Shown here one piece after another: positions 8,326 to 17,308 of a DNA stretch of 64,000 bases. Within the stretch, counting starts at the first letter, position 1. Every line of letters starts with the position of its first letter. The translations under genes were made by a program, and so were the position numbers. The notes beneath the pieces are model-generated. The model had not been told where the DNA came from and did not search any database. It saw nothing but the letters and a program-made list of their open reading frames with translations. Source of the stretch: Aldehydirespirator sp965220345 (GTDB lineage Bacteria; Actinomycetota; Acidimicrobiia; Acidimicrobiales; Aldehydirespiratoraceae); NCBI GenBank assembly GCA_965220345.1, contig OZ244822.1:2604001-2668000 (forward strand), in the 5' to 3' direction.

Positions 8326-9539
8326 CACCCGCATCGGCATCTGCATTGGTATTCACAGGTGACTTTCTGAATGAAGTGCAGGGCTTCGCGGATTTCGGCA
8401 CAAGAACACTAGTCACTCAAAACAGCAGCAGAATCCCGTACTTCGTCAACGAATTTTGGACTGCCCGCCAGCGTCAAGCGCATCGCCTGCACGAAGTCAG
8501 CTATCGGGCATGTTTCAAGCCTCAGCTACCCGCCTTCTTCATTGAGAGGCTCACGAGCCCTGGGGATGTTGTGTTTGATCCGTTCATGGGTCGTGGCACA
8601 ACACCAATCGAAGCCGCTCTACGGGGCCGTGCTCCATTCGGCAACGACATCAATCCATTGAGCCGAGCGCTTGCTGAACCGCGAATCAATGCACCCACAC
8701 TGCAGCAAGTCCATGAACGGCTTGCCGAGATTCCGTGGCAGGACTTCCTCGAGTTCCTGAACCCTGAACTGCTGGAGTTCTATCATCCAGAAGTGTTGGC
8801 TCGTATTGAAGGTTTACGCGCCTGGTTGCTTGAGCGTCAGGCAACCGGACTCTTCGACAAGGTCGACGGATGGATCAGAATGGTTGCGCTAAACAGGCTC
8901 ACTGGGCATTCCACGGGGTTCTTCTCGGTCTACACGCTGCCACCCAACCAAGCTGTGTCTGTTGAACGGCAACGCAAAATCAACGAGAAGCGAAATCAGA
9001 CCCCACCATTTCGAGATGTGCCTGGCATTATCGCCAAAAAGTCGCGTGTTCTCCTGTCGCAGGGTTCAATCGAAGCACACGCGAGTCTGTTTACTACATG
9101 TGAGTCACACAATGTCTCAGGCATTGCCGACAGGACTGTCTCGTTGACGGTTACATCGCCTCCGTTCTTGGACATAGTGAATTACGAAGCCGACAACTGG
9201 CTGCGCTGCTGGTTTATTGGCATTGACCCCAAGGATGTCAAGATCACTTGCCATCGCAACCTGCAAGACTGGCAAGCTTTCATCGCCGCCACCCTGAGAG
9301 AGCTAGCTAGGATCACGCGCCCAGGCGGACATATCGCTTTTGAGGTTGGCGAAGTCCGCAACGGCACAGTCCGACTAGAAGAAAACGTAATCGCTGCCGC
9401 AACAGGCTTACCCTTGCAAACCCTTGGCGTAATGATAAATCAACAGGACTTCACAAAGACTTCCAACTGCTGGGGAATCGAAAACAACAACAACGGCACC
9501 AACACCAACCGCATAGTAATATTTAAGAGACACCCATGA
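8295..9539 (+). CDS. DNA methyltransferase of a restriction-modification system
   Basis: Class I SAM-dependent DNA methyltransferase. Motif I is VVFDPFMGRGTTPIEAALRG (about residue 95) and the catalytic motif is TSPPF (about residue 288), with IARITRPGGHIAFEVGEV-type sequence near the C-terminus. SPP(Y/F) is typical of amino-methyltransferases, often N4-cytosine; the target base cannot be fixed from sequence. The ATG at 8295 is the last of several similar starts upstream. Its stop overlaps the next gene (ATGA), which encodes a PD-(D/E)xK-like protein, so the pair is read as a type II system with coupled translation. Confidence 0.83.
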   Translation: MSQQLLLERAAPASASALVFTGDFLNEVQGFADFGTRTLVTQNSSRIPYFVNEFWTARQRQAHRLHEVSYRACFKPQLPAFFIERLTSPGDVVFDPFMGRGTTPIEAALRGRAPFGNDINPLSRALAEPRINAPTLQQVHERLAEIPWQDFLEFLNPELLEFYHPEVLARIEGLRAWLLERQATGLFDKVDGWIRMVALNRLTGHSTGFFSVYTLPPNQAVSVERQRKINEKRNQTPPFRDVPGIIAKKSRVLLSQGSIEAHASLFTTCESHNVSGIADRTVSLTVTSPPFLDIVNYEADNWLRCWFIGIDPKDVKITCHRNLQDWQAFIAATLRELARITRPGGHIAFEVGEVRNGTVRLEENVIAAATGLPLQTLGVMINQQDFTKTSNCWGIENNNNGTNTNRIVIFKRHP

Positions 9540-10180
9540 CTGACAATCCTGAAATGATTCCAGAAGCAGCCCTTGTGCAGTTCTTGAAACCCATAAAGAA
9601 CATACCCTTTGAGCTTGTCATTCAGGCACTGTGTGAGTCGGAAGTCAAAAAATTCGATCTCAATATTGATAATAACGCAACTATTTTTGCAGACATAGTA
9701 GATAGTATGAGAGAAGTTTGCTATACGGTTCAAGATAATCCGATCCAAAGATCTCGTCCTAATGAAGTCGGCAATGATATTGAACCCTTTGTTATGCAAG
9801 CACTAAACAGACGAGGCTTGCCAGCTACTAGGCCAAAAACTAAGTCCGGTAAAGGCAAAACAACAGGTTACTCTGATATCCGTATTGATATTGATGGTGT
9901 CCCTATTTATATTGAAGTTAAGACTTATTCGATGGCTACTCAGAGAAGTACCATGAGATCATTCTACTTCTCTCCATCTAAGAATCACAAAGTTGCAGAC
10001 AGCGGCTACCACTTAGCAGTTGGGTTTCAAATAGAACAAACGGAGGATAGATTTTGGCCCGTTGCTTTTAAGCTGGTGGATCTTTATGGGCTAGAGTGTG
10101 ACATGAAGGCTGAATTCAATTCAAATAATCTACGCTTATATAGTGAAGATCGTATTCTAGCAAGTGAACGCATAGGATAG
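9536..10180 (+). CDS. Probable type II restriction endonuclease (PD-(D/E)xK)
   Basis: 214 residues, overlapping the methyltransferase stop by four bases. NDIEPFVMQALNRRG is followed by SDIRIDIDGVPIYIEVKTYS, where D...ExK fits the PD-(D/E)xK catalytic core; a Glu (NDIE) supplies the usual upstream acidic residue. I do not recognise the specificity or a named isoschizomer. Base composition is clearly AT-richer than in neighbouring genes (many AAT, GAT and ATA codons), which points to acquisition by transfer, common for restriction genes. Transposon debris starts 85 bp downstream. Confidence 0.72.
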   Translation: MTDNPEMIPEAALVQFLKPIKNIPFELVIQALCESEVKKFDLNIDNNATIFADIVDSMREVCYTVQDNPIQRSRPNEVGNDIEPFVMQALNRRGLPATRPKTKSGKGKTTGYSDIRIDIDGVPIYIEVKTYSMATQRSTMRSFYFSPSKNHKVADSGYHLAVGFQIEQTEDRFWPVAFKLVDLYGLECDMKAEFNSNNLRLYSEDRILASERIG

Positions 10181-10265
10181 AAAATCTCCGCGTCCAGAGT
10201 AGTCGCAGAATAACTCAGATCAAACTGATGTAGCTGGGTTCGATCTTGGCAGAGATAGCGGTGGC

Positions 10266-10493
10266 GAACTCCGCCGGTGGTTGCGAATGATCGGCCATGA
10301 CGGCCGGTCGTGCGACAAGCAACCAACCGATGGAGGTTCTTATTGACGGCGAGGTTGAATTGTGCTGAACGCGCTCGGATTGAGGCGTTCCTAACAGCGG
10401 GGGTTGATGCTCAACAGATAACACGACAGCTGGGGCGGGCTGTTTCAACGATTTATCAAGAACTGAAACGCAACCACTACGATAACGGTGGGC
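10266..10493 (+). mobile_element. IS30-type element, 5' fragment (copy 1)
   Basis: Starts with the left terminal repeat (GAACTCCGCCGGTGGTTGC at 10266) and then encodes the N-terminal HTH region of an IS30-family transposase (ERARIEAFLTAGVDAQQI, STIYQELKRN). It stops at the codons for DNGG, exactly where the right end of copy 2 begins (10494), so copy 2 or a rearrangement cut it off. Confidence 0.8.
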
Positions 10494-11553
10494 GAACTCT
10501 AGTGGTGGTTGCAACTGAGGTTAGTGTAGGTGTTGTGGGCTGAGTTCCAGTTGTGGAGTTTGCGGGGCATGTGGTTGAGGTTGTCTTCGATGACAGCAAG
10601 GTGGGCTGGGTTGATGTTGAGGTTTGTGCTTTTGGGTACCCAGCGTCTGAGTAGTGCGGTGGTTTGTTCGTTGCTGGCGCGTTGCCATGGGCTGTGAGCG
10701 TCGCAGAAGTAGATGTCGATGTTGAGGGCTTGTTCGATGTCTGCCCAGTGTGCCATTTCGCGTCCTTGGTCCCAGGTGAGAGTTTTGAGGAGATGCGCTG
10801 GTTGACGGGCTAACGCTGCGATGATTGCTGTGGCGGTGTGTTTCGCGGTGTATCCCTGTGGCAAGGCGGCGAGCACGGCTCTGGCGGCTGACGCGTTCAA
10901 CGAGTGTGACTATGGCGCTAGCGTTGTTGGCACCGATTATTAGGTCGCCTTCTGTAATGGCCAGCCTCGTGACGCGACTCAACGGCTGCGGGTCGTTGGC
11001 TGATCGGTTTGTAATCGCCTAAAGCATTGGGTTTTGCTGTGATACGGTTGTGGGGTTTGCGGCTACGGCAACGTCTCGGCAGCAGTCGCCAAGACTCTTT
11101 AGATAATCCCCGCTGCCCGGTTTGGTCATAACAAGCCATATAGATCGTCTCCGCGCAGATCCGATAACCCTCGGCACGTAGATCAGCGCTAATAGCGTGC
11201 GGTGACCAGCGCATCACCTGACGTTCATGCACCATCGCAGCTAGTTCACGATCCGCTACAAGTTTGGGTTGTTTAGGGCGGCGTGCCCGCAAATCCGCGA
11301 AACGCTGAGCTACTGACGCGTCATAACCACCGTTATCGCAGCTGTTGCGGTTCAGTTCTCGATAAATCGTTGAAGGATCCCGACCCAGCTGTCGTGCGAT
11401 CTGTTGAGCATCAACCCCCGCCGTCTGAAACGCCTCAATACGAGCGCGTTCGTCAAAGCTCAGCCTCGCTACCATAATAAAACCTTCATCGGATGGTTGC
11501 TAGTGGTTAGACCGGCCATCATGGCCGATCAATTGCAACCACCGGCGGAGTCC
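10494..11553 (-). mobile_element. IS30-family insertion sequence, near full length (copy 2)
   Basis: About 1.06 kb bounded by imperfect inverted ends: GAACTCTAGTGGTGGTTGC at 10494 and the complement of GGACTCCGCCGGTGGTTGC at 11553. It contains one transposase gene in three frames (described separately). A short fragment of the same family lies on one side and an inverted decayed copy on the other. Confidence 0.85.
10499..11475 (-). pseudogene. IS30-family transposase with two frameshifts
   Basis: The N-terminal part (11475 to 10918) has the HTH region (LSFDERARIEAFQTAGVDAQQIA; DPSTIYRELNRN) and ends prematurely after DYKPISQRPAAVESRHEAGH. The middle part continues in another frame with EGDLIIGANNASAIVTLVERVSRQSRA, which supplies the first catalytic Asp. 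The C-terminal part (10900 to 10499) has LTWDQGREMAHW (second Asp) and SNEQTTALLRRW (Glu). All three DDE residues are encoded, but two single-base shifts separate them, near 10980 and 10890, so the gene is inactive unless the shifts are sequencing errors. Confidence 0.85.
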
Positions 11554-12553
11554 GCGGTGGTTATAACGCGTCAGTGGCGCTACGTCGCTGGCGGTGATTG
11601 AGCGACGCTGCGCAACCGTTGCGATAACGATGGTTATACCACGTCAGTGGTGCCAGCTCAGGCTGATGCTCGCCCCCGAAGCGCAACGTCTCGTTGCGAT
11701 AACGATGGTTATACCGCTTCAGTGGCGCTGCTATCTCGCGGATTTGTGGGCACAGCGACCTAAGAAGCGAAACTGCCGAAACTTGTTGTGGGTCTTAAGT
11801 TGGCTGAGATGGTGCATGAACGTCAGATGATGCGCTGGTCACCGCAGGCGATTAGTGCTGATCTGCGTGTTGAGGGCTACCGGGTCCGCGCGGAGACGAT
11901 CTATGTGGCCTGTTCTGACCGTAACGGGCAGCGGAGCTTGCCCAAAGAGTCTTGGCGGCTGCTCCCAAGACGTTGCCGCAGCCGCAAACCCCGTAGCCGT
12001 ATCACATCAAAACCCAATGCTTTAGGCGATTACAAACCGATCACACATCGACCAGCAACGGTCGAAGAACGATCGCGAGGCTAGGCCACTGGGCAGGCGA
12101 CCTGATAATCGGTGCCAACAACGCCAACGCTGTAGTCACACTCGTCGAACGCGTCAGCCGACAAAGCCGTGCTCGCCGCATTACCGCACGGTCACACCGC
12201 CAACAACACTGCCACAGCGGTCACCGCAGCGCTGTCGCGTCAAAGCGCGCATCTCGTCAAGACCCTCACCTGGGACCAAGGCACAGAAATAGCCGCGCTG
12301 GGCTGACATCAAACAAGCACTCAACCATCAACATCTACTTCCGCGAACCGCGCTCACCATGGCAACGCGCCAGCAACGAACAAACCAACGCACTACTCAG
12401 ACGCTGGCTACCCAAAAGCGCAAACCTCAACATCAACCCAGCACGACTAGCCATCATCAAAGGCAACCTCAACCACATGCCCCGCAAACCCCAAAACTAG
12501 CAAACAGCCCACAACACCTACACTAACCTCAGTTGCAACCACCACTAGAGTTC
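11554..12553 (+). mobile_element. Decayed IS30-type element, inverted to copy 2 (copy 3)
   Basis: The segment 11788-12084 encodes MVHERQMMRWSPQAISADL...DYKPITHRPATVEERSRG, matching the centre of the copy 2 transposase. Further pieces up to 12553 match its C-terminus with many shifts and a stop. The right terminal repeat, ending GAGTTC at 12548-12553, is the exact inverse of that of copy 2. The left end and HTH codons are lost and replaced by two or three short tandem copies (CGATAACGATGGTTATACC at about 11622 and 11698). Confidence 0.8.
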
Positions 12554-13070
12554 GTCCGGTCATAACAGGCCACATAGATCGTCTCCGCGCAGACCCGATA
12601 GCCCTCGGCGCGCAGATCAGCACCAATAGCCTGCGCGGCCAGCGCATCATCTGCCGTTCATGCATCATCGCAGCCAACTCAAGATCCACAACAAGTTTCG
12701 CCAGTTTCGCTGCCTTAGGTCGACGTGCCCACAAATCCGTGAAACGCCGCGCCACTTGACGCGGTATAACCATCGTTATCGCAGCCGTCGCGCGGTGCCG
12801 CTAGATCACCGCTAACAGCGATGCACCACCTGAGCGTTATAACCACCGTTATCGCAACGGTTGCGTTTCAGTTCTCGATAAATCGTTGAAACAGCCCGAC
12901 CCAGCTGCTGTGCGATCTGTTGAGCGCCAACCCCCGCTGTTTGAAACGCCTCAATCCGAGCGCGTTCGTCAAAACTCAGCCTTGCCGCCATAATAAGAAC
13001 CTCCACCGGATGGTTGCTTGTGGTGTGACCGGCCATCATGGCCGATCATTCGCAACCACCGATGGAGTCC
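12554..13070 (-). mobile_element. IS30-type element, 5' fragment (copy 4)
   Basis: The left terminal repeat (complement of GGACTCCATCGGTGGTTGC) ends at 13070. The stretch encodes LSFDERARIEAFQTAGVGAQQIAQQLGRAVSTIYRELKRN (13010 to about 12890), followed by frameshifted central transposase codons to 12554. It is cut where the right end of copy 3 lies. Copies 1 and 4 thus flank copies 2 and 3 with their truncated ends inward. Confidence 0.78.
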
Positions 13071-13137
13071 GCCATCTTTCGATTAGTCACCGCTGGGTCT
13101 ATGACTCGCCGACTTGCCCTGTGCAGGCTCGATTTCT

Positions 13138-14745
13138 TTACCACAGTGTTGCGGGGGTGGTGGGGTCTCTGGCTTGGTTGCTCCCTTCTTCTTGACTGAC
13201 GGCTGGGTCTCTGGCATTGACATTAGAGCGGCTTTGGGTCAAGTTTCTGGGTTTGTGTTTCGTTCTGCTCTGGTCTGAGTGTTTAGCTCTGGATTTGTGT
13301 TTGGGGCGTGCCAGGTTGCGGGTTTGACGACCTGAGGCTGGTTCTGGCGGCCAGTCGTCGTTGTGGGCTGGCCCGTCTCGGGGAGCGTTGGCTTGGTTGC
13401 TTGGTGGGTGCAGGGAGTGGCTACCGTCTTCGTGTTTGTGTATTTGCCAGTTGTCGTGATGGATTCTGTGATGACAGTTCCAACACACCATGATCAAGTT
13501 TTCGAGACTGGTAGCACCACCTCGTGAATACGCAGTGATGTGATGCGCTTGACACATACTCGGCTCAGCCCCGCAATGAAAACAGCCGCCGTAGATCGCG
13601 AGCAAAGCCTGCCATTGCGTTTCGGTAACTGTGCGACGCGATCGGGTGCGCCATAAAGCGTCACCGTTGCGGTCATAAACCAATCCGGTAAGCCGGGCAT
13701 TGCAGGTCAGTTCCTCAACAACAGCAGGAGGTAGACGTGATCCGTCTGAGAGTTCATAAATCAGATCACGGCCCGTGTCGTCCACACGAGCCAACACAGT
13801 GATATCAGCCACCCAACCACCGCTGACCTCTGCCGATGCTGCGACTGTCTCAACACCAGCGCCAGCGTTGGTGACTCCAGACTGGATACGGGATCCGTCA
13901 TCAGCATCAACCCCGCCGTCGTGTCTTCTGTTGACGTTAGCGGTGCCGGTGATCGTCCTGCGGCTGCTGGTGTGGCTGTTCACGTTGCCAGTGGCATGGC
14001 TGCTGTTACGTCGGTGGGCATTACGAGCGCTGCGAGTCTCGGTGGTGTGATGCTGTAAGGCATCAGCCAGGCATTGCGGGAACTCGCGACGCTCGCTTTC
14101 AGGAAGTTGCTTGTCAGCATTGAACAGTCGAGCAGCGGTGTGGCGCAGGCGGTTACGTAAACGCTGCCCGGTGATCTTGTCGAACTCGCCATGCAAGGCA
14201 ATCATGCCTTCTGGCGTGTCATAGAACTTTAAATAACGCCTCGCACGCTGACGCGCATGCTCGCTAGCACCGTCATCACCTTGCTGAGAAGCGATCCAAC
14301 GATTCGCTGCACCAACAAACTGCTCAGGCCGCATAGAGCCTGCCTGCTTCAACAACTCAGCATCACCCGCTACTGCATCAGAACCAGTTTTGGTGATCGC
14401 GTCAGCAAGCCGACGAGCGTTAGCTTGCGGGACTTCACCAGATTGCACTGCGTCACGCAGCTGCGGGACCTTGCGCAAAGCTTGTGTGGTTTTGACCTGA
14501 CTGCGGGCTTCCCCTTGCGATAGTCCAGCAGACACGGCCAGTACTTCTGCACCGCCGTCACCGTGACGCTCCCTTGCGGCGATCAACTCCGCAGCAGCAG
14601 TCTGAAACGCTGTGCCAGCAGCCATAAACACACGAGTCTGCTCCAGCGCGGCACGCAACTCCGTGGAGGCAACACCGCCTGCACGCACCGCAGTAAGCAT
14701 CCGCTTGACGGCTGCGACCGCTTGTTGAGAGTCCTCTAAGATCAT
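13138..14745 (-). CDS. DUF222 and HNH endonuclease domain protein (13E12 repeat family)
   Basis: 535 residues. The N-terminal DUF222 region (LTAVRAGGVASTELRAALEQTRVFMAAG; AGLSQGEARSQVKTTQALRKVPQLRDAVQSG) precedes a variable Ser/Asn/Arg-rich insert (about 235-300). The HNH nuclease core follows at about 395-445: GCFHCGAEPSMCQAHHITAYSRGG, ENLIMVCWNCHHRIHH, with a zinc pair CxxC...CxxC and the catalytic HH. The family is abundant in actinobacteria and often multicopy next to insertion elements, as here. Its function is unknown; a homing-like or defence nuclease role is possible. Confidence 0.85.
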   Translation of the reverse strand: MILEDSQQAVAAVKRMLTAVRAGGVASTELRAALEQTRVFMAAGTAFQTAAAELIAARERHGDGGAEVLAVSAGLSQGEARSQVKTTQALRKVPQLRDAVQSGEVPQANARRLADAITKTGSDAVAGDAELLKQAGSMRPEQFVGAANRWIASQQGDDGASEHARQRARRYLKFYDTPEGMIALHGEFDKITGQRLRNRLRHTAARLFNADKQLPESERREFPQCLADALQHHTTETRSARNAHRRNSSHATGNVNSHTSSRRTITGTANVNRRHDGGVDADDGSRIQSGVTNAGAGVETVAASAEVSGGWVADITVLARVDDTGRDLIYELSDGSRLPPAVVEELTCNARLTGLVYDRNGDALWRTRSRRTVTETQWQALLAIYGGCFHCGAEPSMCQAHHITAYSRGGATSLENLIMVCWNCHHRIHHDNWQIHKHEDGSHSLHPPSNQANAPRDGPAHNDDWPPEPASGRQTRNLARPKHKSRAKHSDQSRTKHKPRNLTQSRSNVNARDPAVSQEEGSNQARDPTTPATLW

Positions 14746-15051
14746 GAACAGCAGTATAGCCTATGGGTGTGACAAAGCAACCCTTTTCAATAAAAAACCT
14801 TGCTTATGCATATAAATTCTGTATACACTGGCGCTGGATAAGCCGTCATCGCAGACGCATCCCGTCTAGCCAGCGCCACAAGCTGCTGCCAGCAGATTCA
14901 CTGATGCTTGCCTCTAGTTCGCCAACAACCGAAACCACGCAGCCCTACAAAGGCAACCCCAACCGGCAGCAGCCAACCTTCTCAGGTGCCCACACACACA
15001 AAGCAGCGGCCAAGTGAGCAAGGGCAGAGACACTAGCGCTGCGGTTGCGGC
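14746..15051. other. Intergenic stretch before the toxin-antitoxin remnant
   Basis: No gene with family similarity is seen. A possible promoter reads TTGCTT at 14801, a 16-base spacer, then TATACA at 14823, pointing toward the antitoxin start at 15052; the distance to the gene (over 200 bp) weakens the case. Confidence 0.35.
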
Positions 15052-15326
15052 ATGAGCCGAATACGTATTAGCACTACCGTCGACGAGGATCTGCTGGAAT
15101 GGGCTAAAAGCACAAGCGACTGGAAAACGATTCTGAGATGGTTGATGCTGCACTGCAAGCGCTTGTAGCCGCGCATCGAGAGGCACGGATTGACGAGGCA
15201 TACCGGGCATACGACGAATGTCCTCTTGACACTCCAGATGCTTGGGGTTGCCTCTCGGACTTCCATGAAGCGAACCGGCTGCAGCGTGAAGATCACGGAG
15301 CAACCGACGCAGATAACGCAGACTGA
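15052..15326 (+). pseudogene. MazE-like antitoxin with a one-base frameshift
   Basis: ATG at 15052 starts SRIRISTTVDEDLLEWAKSTSDWK, a ribbon-helix-helix type N-terminus. Then the frame is lost at a run of four A (about 15122-15125). One extra A would join it to NDSEMVDAALQALVAAHREARIDEAYRAY and the acidic tail that ends at 15326. The tail is the expected toxin-binding part. Its stop (TGA 15324-15326) overlaps the toxin ATG by one base. It is either a pseudogene or a homopolymer error in the sequence. Confidence 0.7.
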
Positions 15327-15654
15327 TGAGTGTTCAGCGCGTGCATCGGGGTGAACCCTGGTGGTGGGAATCCCCTTATGCAGGCCGCCGCCCTGTTGTG
15401 GTGCTGTCAGGCAATGCCGCACTGGTGAGGCTCAAAACCGCGATCGTGGCACCGTGTACCACAAACATCCGCGGGCTCGCCTCAGAAGTGCTTCTGGAAC
15501 CCGACGATGATCCGGTCAGCACGCTGTCGGCGATCAACCTTGCTCTGTCGAAAATGTTGCTCAAGCCATGCTCACCGAGCGCATGGAGTACCTAAGCGAC
15601 CTATGCATGAGACAGGTGTGCGCTGCACTAGAAGCAGCAACAGCGTGTGGCTAG
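15326..15654 (+). pseudogene. MazF-type toxin with a C-terminal one-base frameshift
   Basis: MazF/PemK family endoribonuclease: VHRGEPWWWESPYAGRRPVVVLSGN, KTAIVAPCTTNIRGLASEVLLEPDDD and STLSAINL are typical strands of the fold. After INL the frame runs into LSKMLL and a stop at 15595. Adding one base near 15542 restores the family ending (DSVENVAQAMLTERMEYLSDLCMRQVCAALEAATACG), which stops at 15654. Together with the antitoxin shift this suggests a decayed module. The truncated 89-residue product may or may not fold. Confidence 0.75.
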
Positions 15655-15924
15655 TTCTAGCTATAAGCATCCCGCCCGCAACACGAGCCAACAACCCCAC
15701 GCGAACCGACAGCTAGCTGAGGCCGCGCAATGCTCTATTACGTCGCTCCATTACTCTTCTGAGTTGGTTGACACAACAGCAAACAGCCTCGCTATTGCGG
15801 GCAACAGTCACGACTTTCTAGCAGATCATCAGAGAGACAAGTCAGATAAGCAATCCGACAACTGCTGGACAATACTTCAGACAAAGAATTGGACAAAAAA
15901 GATCCCTTTTAGTAGCCTGAAGGG

Positions 15925-17100
15925 GTGAAACAGTATCTACAGTCGCATCCTTGGATCACTTTCAAGGCCACCGATATCAACGATTTGGAGCCCGGGACAT
16001 GGATGCTGTTGGGTGAAGCTCGCTCAAAGTGCGAACATCTAGCAGGCATCCCGCTGAGCCGCAGCGTGGCCGACCGTTTTTACCGGGTTGCGTTAATTAA
16101 AGGCGCGCAGGCGACAACAGCAATCGAAGGTAACACTCTCACCGAGGATCAGGTGGCAGGCATCCTTGACGGCACCTTCAAGGCTCCGCCGTCGCGCTCA
16201 TATCAGGAGCGGGAGGTGAGCAACGTGTTGGATGCTCTACAGGAGATATCCGAGCAGATCACATCCGGCGACACTGCGACGATCACCACAGAGTTGATCT
16301 GTGAGTTCAACCGGCGGCTGCTTGAGGGCACTGATCACAACCCCGAAGTAGTGCCGGGCGGTGTCCGCAAGCATGAAGTCATGGTTGCTAACTATCGAGG
16401 TGCGCCCGCTGAGGATTGCAACTACCTGCTAGAGCGCCTCGCAGAATGGCTACAAAGCGGCATCTTCGACTCCGATGACAGTAACACCAAGTTCGCTCTG
16501 ATAGTAGCCAAAGCGGTCTATGCACACCTTTACATTGCCTGGCTGCATCCTTTCGTAGACGGCAACGGCCACACCGCAAGGCTGCTTGAGTTCGTGATCC
16601 TCGTTGACAGCGGTCTGGTTCCTCTGCCAGCCGCAAATCTACTGGCCAACCATTACAACTTGACCCGCGACCGCTATTACCGTGAACTAGCCGCCGCGAG
16701 CCGCTCCAGCAGCGCCCGTAGCTTTTTGAGCTACGCCATCGAAGGTCTGGTCGACGGACTGCGCGAGCAGATCCACGACGTGCGCAAGCAGCAACTCGAA
16801 GTCACTTGGATCAACTACGTCCACGAAACGATGAGCATCTACCCATCGTCAGCAGCATCAAACCGCCAAAGGAAACTGGTGCTCGCAATGCGTAAAGACA
16901 CCGCATACACCAAATCCGAGCTGCAAGTGCTCACTGCGGAGCTAGCAGCCGCCTATGCAACAAAAGGACCCCGAACGCTCAGTCGCGACCTCAACCGGCT
17001 CAAACAGGTCAACCTCATCGGCAGACACAGTGGACGCTGGACAGCCAACCACAAGATCGTCGAAGCTTTCCTAGCCCCGCAAGCCGAAACCGAACTCTGA
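15925..17100 (+). CDS. Fic family protein with C-terminal winged helix
   Basis: 391 residues. Fic domains usually transfer AMP to target proteins. The Fic loop is HPFVDGNGHTAR at about residue 209; the family consensus has Arg where His stands in GNGH. An inhibitory-helix motif TTAIEGN near residue 68 marks the class with an N-terminal autoinhibitory helix. The C-terminal 100 residues look like a winged helix. The GTG start at 15925 keeps the HPWITF segment common in this group; an ATG at 16003 with GGAG eight bases upstream is the alternative. No partner gene of a FicTA type lies next to it. Confidence 0.87.
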   Translation: MKQYLQSHPWITFKATDINDLEPGTWMLLGEARSKCEHLAGIPLSRSVADRFYRVALIKGAQATTAIEGNTLTEDQVAGILDGTFKAPPSRSYQEREVSNVLDALQEISEQITSGDTATITTELICEFNRRLLEGTDHNPEVVPGGVRKHEVMVANYRGAPAEDCNYLLERLAEWLQSGIFDSDDSNTKFALIVAKAVYAHLYIAWLHPFVDGNGHTARLLEFVILVDSGLVPLPAANLLANHYNLTRDRYYRELAAASRSSSARSFLSYAIEGLVDGLREQIHDVRKQQLEVTWINYVHETMSIYPSSAASNRQRKLVLAMRKDTAYTKSELQVLTAELAAAYATKGPRTLSRDLNRLKQVNLIGRHSGRWTANHKIVEAFLAPQAETEL

Positions 17101-17278
17101 CTCCCTCCACTCCCATCCCATCCCCACGGTTGCGGCGGGGACTGGTGATGATGGTGATGATGGTGATGTGGTCTGACTCTCTCCCTCCCCTCCCATCCCC
17201 TACCCCAGCAAGCAAGCAAGCGTTCTCCCGGTCTCGTGAATGTCCAATGAGTCACCATGTCACCCATAGCGGTCAACG
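17101..17278. repeat. Short simple-sequence tract between fic and GNAT genes
   Basis: Pyrimidine-rich CTCCC/CATCCC runs flank a GATGATGGT tract at 17144-17168. No terminator with a clear stem is seen. Confidence 0.5.
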
Positions 17279-17308
17279 TTGCTCAAGACAGCACTAAAGT
17301 TTGCGGCA

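Noticed and set aside
10225..10265. GGTTCGATC resembling a tRNA T-loop
   Set aside because: No matching T stem, acceptor stem or anticodon arm around it.
14763..15017. 84-codon plus-strand frame after the DUF222 gene
   Set aside because: No ribosome binding site, no recognisable domain, composition unlike neighbouring genes.
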